From NCBI RefSeq assembly GCF_024171815.1, contig NZ_JAMTCJ010000002.1, positions 434,001 to 498,000 on the forward strand: a DNA stretch of 64,000 bases, written 5' to 3'. The DNA comes from Williamsia maris. Lineage in GTDB: Bacteria; Actinomycetota; Actinomycetes; Mycobacteriales; Mycobacteriaceae. A program made the position numbers and the translations under genes. The notes below the pieces were generated by a model, which was given only the letters and a program-made list of their open reading frames with translations, did no database searches and was not told the DNA's origin. Positions 1 to 9,546 of the stretch are shown here, one piece after another. Every line of letters starts with the position of its first letter. Position 1 is the first letter of the stretch.

Positions 1-331
1 TGACCGGGCCGCCCGCGGTGCGGATGGCGCCGGCGACGTCGGCGACGGTGACCGAGCCGAACAGCTTGCCCGAGTCGTGGGTCTTCACCGGGAGTGAGAC
101 CGACTCGAGGTTCTCCAGAGCCTGCTTCAGCTCGTTGGCGTGATCGAGTCCGCGCACCGCGCGGGCTTCCTGCGAACGCCGGATTCCTTCGACCTGCTTC
201 TGTGCGCCACGGCTGGCCGGGATGGCCAGACCGCGGGGCAGCAGGAGGTTGCGACCGTAACCGTCTTTGACCTCGACGGTGTCGCCTGCGACTCCGAGGT
301 TTTCGACCTCGGCGGTGAGAATGAGCTTCAT
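1..331 (-). CDS. rplI: 50S ribosomal protein L9 (3' part beyond window)
   Basis: Large-subunit ribosomal protein L9. The reverse strand reads [13 protein letters not shown] followed by [19 protein letters not shown], the conserved N-terminal L9 domain that binds 23S rRNA. About 110 of the usual ~150 residues are present; the C-terminal domain lies off the left edge. The ATG is preceded by an AAGGGA ribosome-binding site and sits 15 bp after the rpsR stop, so it is the last visible gene of the rpsF-ssb-rpsR-rplI operon. Confidence 0.97.
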   Translation of the reverse strand, partial: MKLILTAEVENLGVAGDTVEVKDGYGRNLLLPRGLAIPASRGAQKQVEGIRRSQEARAVRGLDHANELKQALENLESVSLPVKTHDSGKLFGSVTVADVAGAIRTAGGPV

Positions 332-346
332 TTTGTCCCTTTCCGC

Positions 347-607
347 TCAGCGCGCCGTGGAGGTGAACGGCAGCAGTGAGACCTCGCGTGAGTTCTTCAC
401 CGCAATGGCCACGTCCCGCTGGTGCTGGACGCAGTTCCCGGTCACACGGCGTGACCGGATCTTGCCCTTGTCCGACAGGAACCGCCGCAGTTGCGAGGTG
501 TCCTTGTAGTCGATGTCAGGTTTCATATCTGTACAGAAGGAACAGGCCTTGGCCTTGACGTCCTTCTCGGCACGGACTCTGCGTCCGCCGCCTGATGTTT
601 TCGGCAT
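347..607 (-). CDS. rpsR: 30S ribosomal protein S18, zinc-binding (C+) form
   Basis: Small-subunit protein S18, partner of S6 on the ribosome platform; 86 residues. The frame is open upstream, but [12 protein letters not shown] at 607 is the natural start. Cys22 and Cys25 (CSFC), Cys59 and His62 (GNCVQH) are the zinc-ligand positions of the C+ S18 type. Mycobacteria also carry a C-minus paralogue used under zinc limitation, so this is the zinc-replete housekeeping copy. It sits between ssb and rplI in the conserved order. Confidence 0.97.
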   Translation of the reverse strand: MPKTSGGGRRVRAEKDVKAKACSFCTDMKPDIDYKDTSQLRRFLSDKGKIRSRRVTGNCVQHQRDVAIAVKNSREVSLLPFTSTAR

Positions 608-648
608 TTCCTTGCTCCGATATGTGATGCGAGACCGCCGCAGCGGTC

Positions 649-1176
649 CTAGAACGGTGGTTCGTCGTCCCCGCCGCCGAACGATCCGCTCGCCGGGGCG
701 CTGCCCCACGGATCGTCGTTCGCCGCTGCGCCGCCGCCGGACGAGCCGCCACGGCTTCCGCCGCCGCCGCCCGATGACCCGGAGTTGCCGCCGCCCCCAC
801 CGCCGCCACCGCGCGATGCACGGTTGACCTTGGCGGTGGCGTACTTGAGCGAGGGACCGACTTCTTCGACCTCGAGTTCCACGACCGTGCGCTTCTCGCC
901 CTCACGCGTCTCGTACGACCGCTGCTTGAGCCGGCCGGACACGATGACGCGGGCGCCCTTCGTCAGGCTTTCGGCCACGTTCTCCGCGGCGTCGCGCCAG
1001 ATGCTGCAGCGCATGAACAGCGCCTCGCCGTCTTTCCATTCGTTGGTCTGACGGTCGAACATCCGGGGGGTGGAGGCAACCGTGAAGTTGGCCACCGCCG
1101 CACCCGACGGGGTGAATCGCAGCTCGGGATCCGCTGTCAGGTTTCCGATGACGGTGAGAATGGTGTCGCCGGCCAT
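649..1176 (-). CDS. ssb: Single-stranded DNA-binding protein
   Basis: Binds single-stranded DNA during replication, repair and recombination; 175 residues. It starts [20 protein letters not shown], the typical OB-fold beginning, and the OB domain covers about residues 1-115. A long glycine/serine-rich linker follows, ending in the acidic tip DDEPPF that recruits partner proteins. It lies 41 bp upstream of rpsR and 192 bp downstream of rpsF; that larger gap shows no gene. Length and tail match actinobacterial housekeeping SSB. Confidence 0.97.
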   Translation of the reverse strand: MAGDTILTVIGNLTADPELRFTPSGAAVANFTVASTPRMFDRQTNEWKDGEALFMRCSIWRDAAENVAESLTKGARVIVSGRLKQRSYETREGEKRTVVELEVEEVGPSLKYATAKVNRASRGGGGGGGGNSGSSGGGGGSRGGSSGGGAAANDDPWGSAPASGSFGGGDDEPPF

Positions 1177-1368
1177 GGTGAAACTCCCTATGCGTGTGGG
1201 TTGTTCTCGGGATCGATGCGCACCGGGGACAAGAGTCGGTCACGCTCGTGCGTGTCGACCATATTTCCCGGTACCGACATGAGACTCGAGTTCTGCCCGA
1301 TCGGTTCCATCGACCTCGACTTCGGGGCGACGGCAACGGCCGGACGGACTCGGATCACGTCCGACGTT

Positions 1369-1656
1369 CTAGTGCTCCGACCGCAGAACCTTGGTGCGCA
1401 GGACCGACTCGTTCAGCTTCAGCTGACGATCGAGCTCGCTCACCGTCTTGGGCTCCGCGTTGATGTCGATGACGGCGTAGATCGCCTCGGTGTGCTTCTG
1501 GATCTCGTACGCCAGACGGCGCTTTCCCCAGATGTCGACCTTGTCGATCTTGCCGCCGTCCTTGCGGACAACGTTGAGAAAGGTGTCGAGCGAAGGGGCA
1601 ACGGTGCGCTCGTCCAGATTCGGATCGAGGATGACCATCAATTCGTAATGACGCAT
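1369..1656 (-). CDS. rpsF: 30S ribosomal protein S6
   Basis: S6 (95 residues) forms a heterodimer with S18 on the 30S platform. [19 protein letters not shown] and the [13 protein letters not shown] segment are diagnostic. The ATG is preceded by an unusually complete ribosome-binding site (AGGAGGTGAT). It is the first gene of the minus-strand operon rpsF-ssb-rpsR-rplI and diverges from the kinase-like gene that starts at 1846. Confidence 0.97.
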   Translation of the reverse strand: MRHYELMVILDPNLDERTVAPSLDTFLNVVRKDGGKIDKVDIWGKRRLAYEIQKHTEAIYAVIDINAEPKTVSELDRQLKLNESVLRTKVLRSEH

Positions 1657-1686
1657 AAGACCACATCACCTCCTGTGGGCTAGTCG

Positions 1687-1705
1687 GCCACGGACGATCC
1701 GTGGC
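1687..1705 (-). promoter_or_regulatory. Hairpin in the rpsF leader
   Basis: GCCACGGA-CGA-TCCGTGGC forms a perfect 8-bp stem with a 3-base loop about 30 bases upstream of the rpsF ATG. In several bacteria S6:S18 binds a hairpin in the rpsF leader to autoregulate the operon. I cannot confirm the bulged CCG feature of that motif here, so it may be only an attenuator or mRNA-stability hairpin. Confidence 0.3.
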
Positions 1706-1845
1706 AGGAGGGTCGCCTGCGTCGGCAACCGGGCAAGGCTACATCAGTGTCCTGTGACCAGCGAAATCGTGGCCGGCGACGCCGTCGTTGGAACAGGATC
1801 GCGAATCTGCTTCTTCGAGACGTGACCTGCGTTACGTTTCGAGCC

Positions 1846-3849
1846 ATGACCAGTTCACTCGCAGTGGCCTCCGTCGCCGACCTCACGCCGGAATGGTTGT
1901 CCTCGGTCGTGGGCACCGGCACGGTGTCGGAGTTCTCCACCGAACGTATCGGCACCGGCCAGGTGAGCGAGAACCATCGCGTCACCCTCACCTACTCCGC
2001 AGGCGGCGGACCCGCAGCGGTGATCGTCAAGGTCGCCGCCTCCGACGAGACGAGCCGCAACTCCGGTGTGTCGATGGGCCTCTACGAACGCGAGGTCCGC
2101 TTCTACCAGGACGTGGCGCCGTCGATCGACAGCCGCGCGCTGGCCGGGTGCCTGCACGCCGAGTACGTACCCGAGACCGGGACGTTCTGTCTCGTCCTCG
2201 AGGACGTCAGTCCGGCGACGGTCGGCAACGAGCTCGACGGCGCATCCCCGGAGGCGGCCCGCCTCGCGATCGCCGCCCTCGCCGAGCTGCACGCGCCGTG
2301 CATCGGACACCCCTCGCTCGAGTCCGCGCCGTGGCTCAACCGCGAATCCCCCATCACCGGTGCCATTTTGTCCATGCTCTACACCGGCTTCGTCGAGCGG
2401 TACTCCGAACGCCTCGACGCACGACACGTCGTCGTCGCGGACACATTGATCGCCGGATTCGAGCGCTACCAGGAGCTCTCGACCGACACCGTGAGCGCCG
2501 CAGGCCTGGTGCACGGCGACTACCGGCTGGACAACCTCCTCTTCAGCACCGACGACGCCTCCCGCCCGGTGATCGCGGTCGATTGGCAGACGGTGACCTG
2601 GGGCGCGGCGGCGAGCGATCTGTCGTACTTCCTCGGCACAGCGATGACGACCGAGAACCGCCGCGCACACGCCGATGAGCTGGTGACGCTCTACTACGAC
2701 GGTCTCGGCGACAAGGCGCCCGCCCGCCTCGACGAGTTCCGCGAGGACGTCCGGCTGCAGACGTTCTTCGGGATCATCATGGCGATCGTGTCCCCGATGC
2801 TCGTCGAGCGCACCGACCGCGGCGACGAGATGTTCATGGCCGCGTTCAGCCGCAACTGCGAACACGCCCTCGATCTCGACGCCGTCGCGCTGCTCCCCGA
2901 GCCCACCGACCCCACCCCGTTGCGCCCCGAGCCCACCGACGAGGGCGCCCACACCCCGGGCGTCGAGGAACTCTGGAACGAGAGTTGGTACTTCGACGTC
3001 GCCGACGAGGCGGCCGGCATCGGCGCCTTCGTCCGGCTCGGCATCACGCCGGCACTCGACAACGCCTGGTACACCGCCATGATCTGCGGCCCGGGCCTCC
3101 CTACCATCGCGATCCTCGACTTCGCTCTCACGCCACCGGACGACCTCGCCGTCTCCACCGACACCCTGACCGCGACCCACGAGATCGTCGAGGAGCTGAC
3201 CCATGCCCACGTGACGCTCACCGGCCGCGGTGAGGCCTTCGACGATCCGGCCGACATCCTCGGCGACGACCCGAGAGGTCGAGCGGTGCAGGTGACCCTC
3301 GATCTGCACTGGCACACCGACGGTGACCCGTATCTGTATCGCCTCACCCCGCGCTACGAGATCCCCTGCCGCGTCAGCGGGACCATCACGATCTCCGGCG
3401 ACGGCATCGACCCCGCACCCATCACGATCGACGCCCCAGGCCAACGCGACCATTCCTGGGGTGTCCGCGACTGGTGGGGCATGGACTGGGTGTGGACGAC
3501 GTCGCACTTCCCGGACGGCACCCATCTCCACGGACTCGACCTGCGCATCCCGCAGATCCCGGCGATCAGCATCGGGTACGCCCAGCACCCGGGACAGCCC
3601 ACGGCGGAGCTCGGCACGCACCGGGCCACCGAGGTGATCGGTGACGACGGGCTCGCCCGGTCGACGGCCCTGCGGATCGAGCCGGGCGCCATCGCCCTCG
3701 ATTTCCACCCGCTGGGACACGGACCGCTGCGCCTGGTGGCCGAAGACGGCCGGGTCGCGTACTTCCCGCGCGCATGGGGAACCTGGACCGACACCGACGG
3801 CCGCCACGGCGTCGGGTGGGTCGAATGGAACCGCAACCTGCCGGGTTGA
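1846..3849 (+). CDS. Phosphotransferase (APH/EcKL-like) fused to an AttH/DUF7064-like domain, paralogue A
   Basis: 667-residue two-domain protein. The N-terminal ~350 residues have an aminoglycoside-phosphotransferase/EcKL kinase fold: VHGDYRLDN with catalytic Asp225, and IAVDWQ with the metal-binding Asp246. The C-terminal ~270 residues (from NESWYFDVADEAAGIGAF through GQRDHSWGVRDWW near residue 531) resemble the DUF7064/AttH/hydroxyneurosporene-synthase-like lipocalin families. I chose the ATG at 1846 because MTSSLAVASVADLTPEWL is where homology-like sequence begins; the frame stays open upstream. A paralogue follows 36 bp downstream. Substrate unknown; a small lipid, steroid or hydroxylated compound is a guess. 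Confidence 0.75.
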   Translation: MTSSLAVASVADLTPEWLSSVVGTGTVSEFSTERIGTGQVSENHRVTLTYSAGGGPAAVIVKVAASDETSRNSGVSMGLYEREVRFYQDVAPSIDSRALAGCLHAEYVPETGTFCLVLEDVSPATVGNELDGASPEAARLAIAALAELHAPCIGHPSLESAPWLNRESPITGAILSMLYTGFVERYSERLDARHVVVADTLIAGFERYQELSTDTVSAAGLVHGDYRLDNLLFSTDDASRPVIAVDWQTVTWGAAASDLSYFLGTAMTTENRRAHADELVTLYYDGLGDKAPARLDEFREDVRLQTFFGIIMAIVSPMLVERTDRGDEMFMAAFSRNCEHALDLDAVALLPEPTDPTPLRPEPTDEGAHTPGVEELWNESWYFDVADEAAGIGAFVRLGITPALDNAWYTAMICGPGLPTIAILDFALTPPDDLAVSTDTLTATHEIVEELTHAHVTLTGRGEAFDDPADILGDDPRGRAVQVTLDLHWHTDGDPYLYRLTPRYEIPCRVSGTITISGDGIDPAPITIDAPGQRDHSWGVRDWWGMDWVWTTSHFPDGTHLHGLDLRIPQIPAISIGYAQHPGQPTAELGTHRATEVIGDDGLARSTALRIEPGAIALDFHPLGHGPLRLVAEDGRVAYFPRAWGTWTDTDGRHGVGWVEWNRNLPG

Positions 3850-3885
3850 GCACCGTCGGAGCCGGACGCCTCTTATCGTTGTCCG

Positions 3886-5844
3886 GTGGCGCACTGGTGG
3901 TCGACCGACGACATCACCGTCGACTGGCTGACGCAGGTCGTCGGGGTGGTGGACGGGTTCAGCGTGGAGCCGTTCGCTGTCTCGACCACGTCGGTGACCG
4001 TGCGGGTGCACCTGAGTTCTCGGGACCCGTCGTGTCCGGCCACGGTGATCGTCAAGTCGGCACGTCCCGACCACACCGGATCCGACGAACCCTTCCGGCG
4101 GGACCACCTCTTCTACTCGCGACCTCCCGCGCTCGCCCTGCGCACCGTCGCACCATGTCTGCACGCCCACTTCGACCCCGCACGCAGGGAGTTCTGGCTG
4201 GTCCTCGTCGATGCCGGACCGGTCCGCCACGGCAACGAGCTGGTCGGGCTGACCCGCGGCAAGGCGCATCTGACGGTCGCCGCGCTGGCGGACGTGCACG
4301 CGACGTTCGGTCGTCGGGCCGCCCGCGTGGAGTGGATCCCGGCGACCGAGCCGATCGATCACCGTCGCCTCGGCGAGTTGTACGTGCGATTCGTCGAGAA
4401 CTTCGGCGAGCGGATCGACCTGCGTGACCTCACGGTCGCGAACCGGATCGTCGCGTCGATCGACGCCATCGTCGCCCACCGCGAACAGACCTCCGCCCCG
4501 CGCGGCGTGGTCCACGGCGACTTCCGTCTCGGCAACATCCTGCTCGGCCGATCCGGGTCGGACCGGCCGATCACCATCACCGGTTGGCAGGGCATCTCGT
4601 GGGGTCTCGCGGCCACCGACCTCGCCTATTTCCTCGGCACCATGGACCGGTCGATGCGACTCGACTACGGCGACACCCTGATCACGGTCTATCAGGAGTC
4701 GCTGAGTGACGCCGCGTCCGGCAGTCTCGAATCCCTCCGACGCGACGTCCGCGACAACGCCTTCATCTGCCTGGTCAACGTGCTCGTGTCGTGGTCGGCG
4801 ACCGACCCCGCCCCCGATTCCGACGAACTCTGGTTGACGTTGTTCGGTCGTGCCTGCGCGTTCCTCACCGACCTCGACGGCTCGCGGCCGGTCGGCGCGG
4901 CCCGCTCGGTGATGACCTACGTCGACCCGACCGACGAGTCGGCGCACCCGCCGAAGCCCGGCGGCGAGTGGAACGAGACGTGGTACCTCGACGTCGCCGA
5001 CCCCGCAGCAGGCATCGGCGCGTTCCTGCGGTTCGGGGTCGGACCGGAGAACCCGGACGGGTGGTTCGCGCTGGCCGTGTCCGGGCCCCACATCCCGACG
5101 GTCACGGTCACGGAGTCCGGCTTCGACCTCGGCCGAATGCAGAGTGTCCGCACCCAGACCATGTCCGCGACGCACGTCCCGGTCATCCCGCTGGCCCACG
5201 TGCACGTCACGGTCGACGCCGTCGGTGCCGCCTACGACGATCCCGCCGGGGTCGGTCGCGGGGTCGGTGGCCGTCCGGTGGGTGTGCGCCTCGACCTGCA
5301 CTGGTACACCTCCGGCGATCCCTACCAGTACGACCTGACTCGCGTCTACGAGATCCCGTGCATGGTCACCGGCTCCATCACGCTGGCCGGAGACGGTCTG
5401 CCCACCGAACCGATCCCCGTCGATGCGCCCGGCCAACGCGACCACGCATGGGACGGACAGAACTGGTGGCACATCCAGTGGTTCTGGCTGTCGGCCCATT
5501 TCGAGGACGGCACCCGCGTGCACGGAGTCGACATCCGCCTGCCGTCGTTGCCGTCGATCTCGATGGGCTACGCCCAGCAACCCGCCGCACCCCTGCTGGC
5601 GCTCGACAAGTGCCGGCTCGTCGATGCCGACACCGACCCCGACCAGGTGCGGGCGATGACCTTCGCCCTCGAACCGGGATCGATGACCATGACCTTCCGC
5701 GCCGTCGCCCAGGCGCCCCAGCGGACGCAGAGTGTCCGGGGCTCGGTCAGCGTGATGCCACGGGCGTGGGGCGAGTTCACCCGGTCGGACGGTCGCCGGG
5801 GAGTCGGCTGGGTGGAGTGGAACACCGGATCCCCTAACCTGTAG
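3886..5844 (+). CDS. Phosphotransferase-like/AttH-like fusion, paralogue B (possible pseudokinase)
   Basis: 652 residues, starting at a GTG, colinear with paralogue A: kinase-like N-terminus, then a DUF7064/AttH-like C-terminus (NETWYLDVADPAAGIGAF and GQRDHAWDGQNWW). VHGDFRLGN (His210-Gly-Asp) is kept, but the second metal-binding position, VDWQ in paralogue A, reads TGWQ here (Gly233). That loss should impair Mg-ATP binding, so this copy may be a scaffold, a regulatory partner or inactive. It ends 3 bp before the GT87 gene, implying co-transcription. Whether A and B form a complex is inference. Confidence 0.75.
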   Translation: MAHWWSTDDITVDWLTQVVGVVDGFSVEPFAVSTTSVTVRVHLSSRDPSCPATVIVKSARPDHTGSDEPFRRDHLFYSRPPALALRTVAPCLHAHFDPARREFWLVLVDAGPVRHGNELVGLTRGKAHLTVAALADVHATFGRRAARVEWIPATEPIDHRRLGELYVRFVENFGERIDLRDLTVANRIVASIDAIVAHREQTSAPRGVVHGDFRLGNILLGRSGSDRPITITGWQGISWGLAATDLAYFLGTMDRSMRLDYGDTLITVYQESLSDAASGSLESLRRDVRDNAFICLVNVLVSWSATDPAPDSDELWLTLFGRACAFLTDLDGSRPVGAARSVMTYVDPTDESAHPPKPGGEWNETWYLDVADPAAGIGAFLRFGVGPENPDGWFALAVSGPHIPTVTVTESGFDLGRMQSVRTQTMSATHVPVIPLAHVHVTVDAVGAAYDDPAGVGRGVGGRPVGVRLDLHWYTSGDPYQYDLTRVYEIPCMVTGSITLAGDGLPTEPIPVDAPGQRDHAWDGQNWWHIQWFWLSAHFEDGTRVHGVDIRLPSLPSISMGYAQQPAAPLLALDKCRLVDADTDPDQVRAMTFALEPGSMTMTFRAVAQAPQRTQSVRGSVSVMPRAWGEFTRSDGRRGVGWVEWNTGSPNL

Positions 5845-5847
5845 CCC

Positions 5848-7338
5848 ATGCCCCCCGTCTCCACCACCGATCGATGGCGGCTGCGGTTGCTGGCGGCGCG
5901 CGGCAACATCGCCGTCGTCCTCCTCGTACTGGTTGTCCTGAGCCTGATCCTCATGTGGCTCGGCTACCTCGGGAAACTCGACTGCGGCGGCGCTCCCTAC
6001 TTCGCCGACGGTCGCAGCGAGCACTGGCCGGTGGGCAAGAACGAGCTGCTCATGCCGTGCTACTCCGATCTGCAGTTCCTGTGGATCGGCCGCGACATCA
6101 ACAACCACGTCTTCCCCTACATCCACGGTGGGATCACCTCCGACGGCGTCCTCTACGGCGGCGTCGTGGAGTACCCGGTGCTGTCGGGACTGCTGATGTA
6201 CTTCGGCGCCATCGGGGCACACACCGACACCCAGTTCTTCCAGCACTCGGCCCTGATCCTGCTGCCGTTCGGCATCCTGATCACCGTCCTGCTCGGCCTG
6301 ATGACCCGCTGGCGCGCCCTGCTGTGGGCCGCCACCCCGCCACTGATCCTGTACTCGTTCCACAACTGGGAGATGCCGGTGGTGGCGACGGTCGTCGGCG
6401 CCGTCGCCGTCATGTACTTCGGTGCACAGGAGTCGTCGCGGACCGGGCGCCGACGGATCCCGTTCCTGACGGCGGCGATCATCGCGGCGGTCCTGCTGTC
6501 GATCGGCTTCTCGCTCAAGCTGTATCCGGGACTGTTCGTCGTACCCCTGGTCGCCTACGTGCTCACCCGCGGTCACGGCGCGCGCTCGGCGGGCGACTGG
6601 TCGATCGAACAACCCGACGAGGCCGGGCTCTCCGGAGGTCTGCGTGGTCGGATGCTGTCGATCCGTCGGGCCGGGCTGGACTGGGTCGGTGCCGCCTGGG
6701 TGACCGGCGCGGCGATCGTCACCGTCCTGGCCGCTCAACTGCCGTTCATGATCCTCGGCTTCGAGGGGTGGAAGGCGGCGTTGTCGTTCCAGGGCAAACG
6801 TCGCTCGGACGTCGACACGAACTCGATCTGGTACTGGGGTGTCCGGCATCTCACCGACGCCGCCGACATCAGCTACAACTCGGTCGTCGGGATCGCCTCG
6901 CCGCTGCTGATCCTCGCGTCGTTCGTCCTGGTCGTCTATCTCGGTGTGCGCGTGTGGCGTACCGGTGAGCCCTACCCGTGGATCGGGGTGTCGGCGGCGA
7001 TGCTGGCCGGCTTCATGCTGTTCCACAAGGTCCACTCGCCGCAGTACACGTTGTGGATCCTGCCGTTCTTCGTGCTGCTGCGGGTGGCCTGGCCGATCAT
7101 CGTGCTGTACCTGTTGGCCGATCTCTCGTTGGACCTCACCATCTTCCGGCTCTTCGGCATCTACACCTCCGGTTCGCCGATGAAGTGGTGGGTGATGGGC
7201 GGGGTGCAGTTCGGCGTGTGGACGCATGCGCTGCTGCTGGCCATCCTGGTCTTCGCGTTCGTGCGCGCCCCGGTGCGCATGTACGTCCGGAAAACCGTTG
7301 GCCCACCCGGCAAGGTCCCCGATACCGTCGCCGTATGA
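5848..7338 (+). CDS. GT87-family polyprenol-phosphate mannosyltransferase-like membrane protein (DUF2029)
   Basis: 496-residue polytopic membrane protein with about ten hydrophobic segments. The first (residues ~20-42, ending MWLGYLGKLDCGG) is followed by a large extracytoplasmic loop with the GVVEYPVLSGLLMYFG segment typical of DUF2029/GT87 enzymes. A second conserved block, KVHSPQYTLWILPF, lies near residue 395. Such enzymes transfer mannose or arabinose from polyprenyl-phosphate donors to envelope glycans on the outer face of the membrane. It is paralogous to the GT87 gene at 7949-9532, which faces it across the GNAT gene. Donor and acceptor are not evident. Confidence 0.85.
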   Translation: MPPVSTTDRWRLRLLAARGNIAVVLLVLVVLSLILMWLGYLGKLDCGGAPYFADGRSEHWPVGKNELLMPCYSDLQFLWIGRDINNHVFPYIHGGITSDGVLYGGVVEYPVLSGLLMYFGAIGAHTDTQFFQHSALILLPFGILITVLLGLMTRWRALLWAATPPLILYSFHNWEMPVVATVVGAVAVMYFGAQESSRTGRRRIPFLTAAIIAAVLLSIGFSLKLYPGLFVVPLVAYVLTRGHGARSAGDWSIEQPDEAGLSGGLRGRMLSIRRAGLDWVGAAWVTGAAIVTVLAAQLPFMILGFEGWKAALSFQGKRRSDVDTNSIWYWGVRHLTDAADISYNSVVGIASPLLILASFVLVVYLGVRVWRTGEPYPWIGVSAAMLAGFMLFHKVHSPQYTLWILPFFVLLRVAWPIIVLYLLADLSLDLTIFRLFGIYTSGSPMKWWVMGGVQFGVWTHALLLAILVFAFVRAPVRMYVRKTVGPPGKVPDTVAV

Positions 7339-7910
7339 CGACCTGGCTCGGATCGCCGACGCTGGCCGGCAGCCACGTGCTGTTGCGGCCCCTCCTTCTC
7401 GACGACGCGTCGGCGCTCGCAGCGGCGGTCGACGAACCCGACGCCTTTCGCTGGACCACCGTCCCCACGGACACGGCGTCGGCGACACGGGCCATCCAGA
7501 CCGCGATCGATGACCCGAGGCGGTTCGCGTTCGCGGTCATCGACCGGCGCGACGACACCCTCGTGGGCACCACCAGCTACTACGACATCGACCCACTCAA
7601 CCGGGCAGCGGCGATCGGATACACCTTCTACTCGAAGCGGGTCCAGGGCACCGCGGTCAACCCGGAAGCGAAACTGCTTCTGCTGCAGCACGCTTTCGAG
7701 GTGACGGGCGCGGTCCGCATCGTGTGGCACACCGACGAACGCAACGCGCAGTCGCGAGCGGCCATCCTCAAGCTCGGCACGACCTTCGAGGGGTTGCTGC
7801 GCAAGCATCGTCCACTCCCCGACGGAACGTGGCGCACCACGGCGCAATACGCCATGACCGACGACGAGTGGCCGGCCAGTCGGGAGCGTCTCCAGGCGCG
7901 CATCGCCTGA
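7335..7910 (+). CDS. GNAT-family N-acetyltransferase (RimJ/RimL type)
   Basis: 191-residue acetyl-CoA-dependent acyltransferase of the RimJ/RimL-like class. It starts with LAGSHVLLRPLLLDDASAL and has the internal GYTFYSKRVQGTAVN stretch (acetyl-CoA loop) and the NAQSRAAILKLG helix typical of the family. Its ATG overlaps the upstream GT87 stop (ATGA), so the two are translationally coupled. Target unknown: a ribosomal or other protein N-terminus, or a small-molecule amine. Confidence 0.88.
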   Translation: MTTWLGSPTLAGSHVLLRPLLLDDASALAAAVDEPDAFRWTTVPTDTASATRAIQTAIDDPRRFAFAVIDRRDDTLVGTTSYYDIDPLNRAAAIGYTFYSKRVQGTAVNPEAKLLLLQHAFEVTGAVRIVWHTDERNAQSRAAILKLGTTFEGLLRKHRPLPDGTWRTTAQYAMTDDEWPASRERLQARIA

Positions 7911-7948
7911 ACTGCCCAGTCGGCGTCCGTATCCGCCCACTCGACGGG

Positions 7949-9532
7949 TTACAGCTGCGGGACGGGCTCTCGGTGTTCGGGCTCGGGCGCATCGGGCTCG
8001 ACCGCACGTTCACGACGACGGAGTCGGAGCGTGTCGGGAGCGTTGTCCAGCACGCCGCCACCCGGGTCGTCGAAGAAACCACCGCGAGAGGTGTTGCGCA
8101 CCACGTCGTGTCGAGGGTGGTAGATCTCCCAGACCACCAGCGCACACAGGCCGACGACCGCGATCCCGCGGATCACCACCGCACCGATGAAGTAGGGCTC
8201 GGGGAGCCACTTGACGTTCTCCGGGAGGTACAACCCCATCCGGGGCACCCACACCAGGGCGTCGAGCACCATCCACGCGATGAGCAGCTTCGTCCGCGGG
8301 ATCGCCAGCACCGCCAACGGGACCAGCCACAGCGAGTACTGCGGACTCCACACCTTGTTCACCACGAGGAACCCCGCGACGACCAGGAACATCAACTGCG
8401 CCAGTCGAGGTCGGGTGGGCGCATGCAGACCGATGAACGCGATGCCGACACACACCAGGGCGAACAATCCCAGCGACAGGGCGTTGACGAGCGCCGACTT
8501 CCCGTCGGCCGCGGCGCCCCAGTCGTAGTTCGACACCGAACTGACCACGTTGAACCACGTGTCGGGGTCGATGCCACGATCGGAGTTGTAGCGGAAGAAC
8601 TCCCACCACCCCGTCGGGGTCCCGACGATGAACGGCAGGTTCACCACCAGCCACGTACCCACGGCCACCAACGCCGTCACGGTGAACTCCCGCACCTTGC
8701 CCGCGCGCAGACACAGGACCAGCAGCGGGATCAGCAGCAGCCCGGGATACAACTTCGCGGCCACCCCGATCCCGAGGAAGATGCCGGTGGCCCACGGGTT
8801 TCGACGGGCCCACGCCAGCATGGCCAGGGCCAGCAGCGCGGTCGCGATGGCGTCGAAGTTGGTGAAGATGTGCACCATCACCAGTGGCGAGAGAGCAGCG
8901 ATCGACGCCGACCAGATCCGCACCCCGGCGGTCAGCGCGGTGGCCCAGATGGTGACGAGCCAGAACAGCGCGAGCCCCAGCGCGACGACGTTGAAGAACA
9001 GCACCACGTCGAGCGCCGACGGGACACCCCAGTGCTCGTGCATCCACTGCCAGCCGTGCGCGACCTGCGCCGCGCCGTACATGTACATGCCGGTCACGAC
9101 CGGGTACTCCATGTAGCGCTGCTCGGTCGCCCCGTCGGGACCCTTCTGGAACCACGACGACTTGTACGGCAGCGCACCGGTGTCGAGGCGTTCGGCCGTG
9201 TAGAGCGGGACGGTGTCGGAGTAACACATGGCGATGTACTGCCGGTGCTGACTCCAGTCGAGCTCGAGCGTCTGGGTGCCCGCCTTGGGCGCCTGCTGCA
9301 GGCACGCCGCCTTGCCGTACCAGCCGAGAGCCAGCGCGATCAACGCGAACAGCATGATCACGCGCAGTGGCGTGAAGTAGCGACTGCGTCCGACGACGGC
9401 GTGTAACCCGAGGGGGCCACCCACCGCGATCGACGCCTCGCGCGCGATGACGTCGGTCCGCGTCGGGAGCTCGCGTTCGGAGTCCTCGCGAAGATCAGCC
9501 GACAGCCGTGTCGGCGAATCCCACTGTGTCAT
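7949..9532 (-). CDS. GT87-family mannosyltransferase-like membrane protein (DUF2029), Rv0051-like
   Basis: 527-residue polytopic membrane protein. A cytosolic N-terminal tail of ~55 residues precedes the first membrane segment (VIMLFALIALALGWYGKAACLQQ). Conserved GT87 elements are MEYPVVTGMYMYGAAQVAHGWQW and KVWSPQYSLWLVPLAVL. It lies 14 bp downstream of the class A PBP gene on the same strand, as in Mycobacterium where Rv0051 follows ponA1. This supports a link between peptidoglycan synthesis and envelope glycan assembly; the precise sugar is not shown by the sequence. Confidence 0.87.
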   Translation of the reverse strand: MTQWDSPTRLSADLREDSERELPTRTDVIAREASIAVGGPLGLHAVVGRSRYFTPLRVIMLFALIALALGWYGKAACLQQAPKAGTQTLELDWSQHRQYIAMCYSDTVPLYTAERLDTGALPYKSSWFQKGPDGATEQRYMEYPVVTGMYMYGAAQVAHGWQWMHEHWGVPSALDVVLFFNVVALGLALFWLVTIWATALTAGVRIWSASIAALSPLVMVHIFTNFDAIATALLALAMLAWARRNPWATGIFLGIGVAAKLYPGLLLIPLLVLCLRAGKVREFTVTALVAVGTWLVVNLPFIVGTPTGWWEFFRYNSDRGIDPDTWFNVVSSVSNYDWGAAADGKSALVNALSLGLFALVCVGIAFIGLHAPTRPRLAQLMFLVVAGFLVVNKVWSPQYSLWLVPLAVLAIPRTKLLIAWMVLDALVWVPRMGLYLPENVKWLPEPYFIGAVVIRGIAVVGLCALVVWEIYHPRHDVVRNTSRGGFFDDPGGGVLDNAPDTLRLRRRERAVEPDAPEPEHREPVPQL

Positions 9533-9546
9533 CTCGGCCCGGACGC

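Noticed and set aside
1177-1368. Gap between rpsF and ssb as a hidden gene or riboswitch
   Set aside because: No ribosome-binding site, coding bias or convincing secondary structure; probably just intergenic.
1855-7488. Very long minus-strand open frame (~1877 codons) opposite the kinase and GT87 genes
   Set aside because: It is the antisense shadow of four well-supported plus-strand genes in high-GC DNA; its Arg/Asp/Gly-rich, low-complexity translation has no domain-like features.
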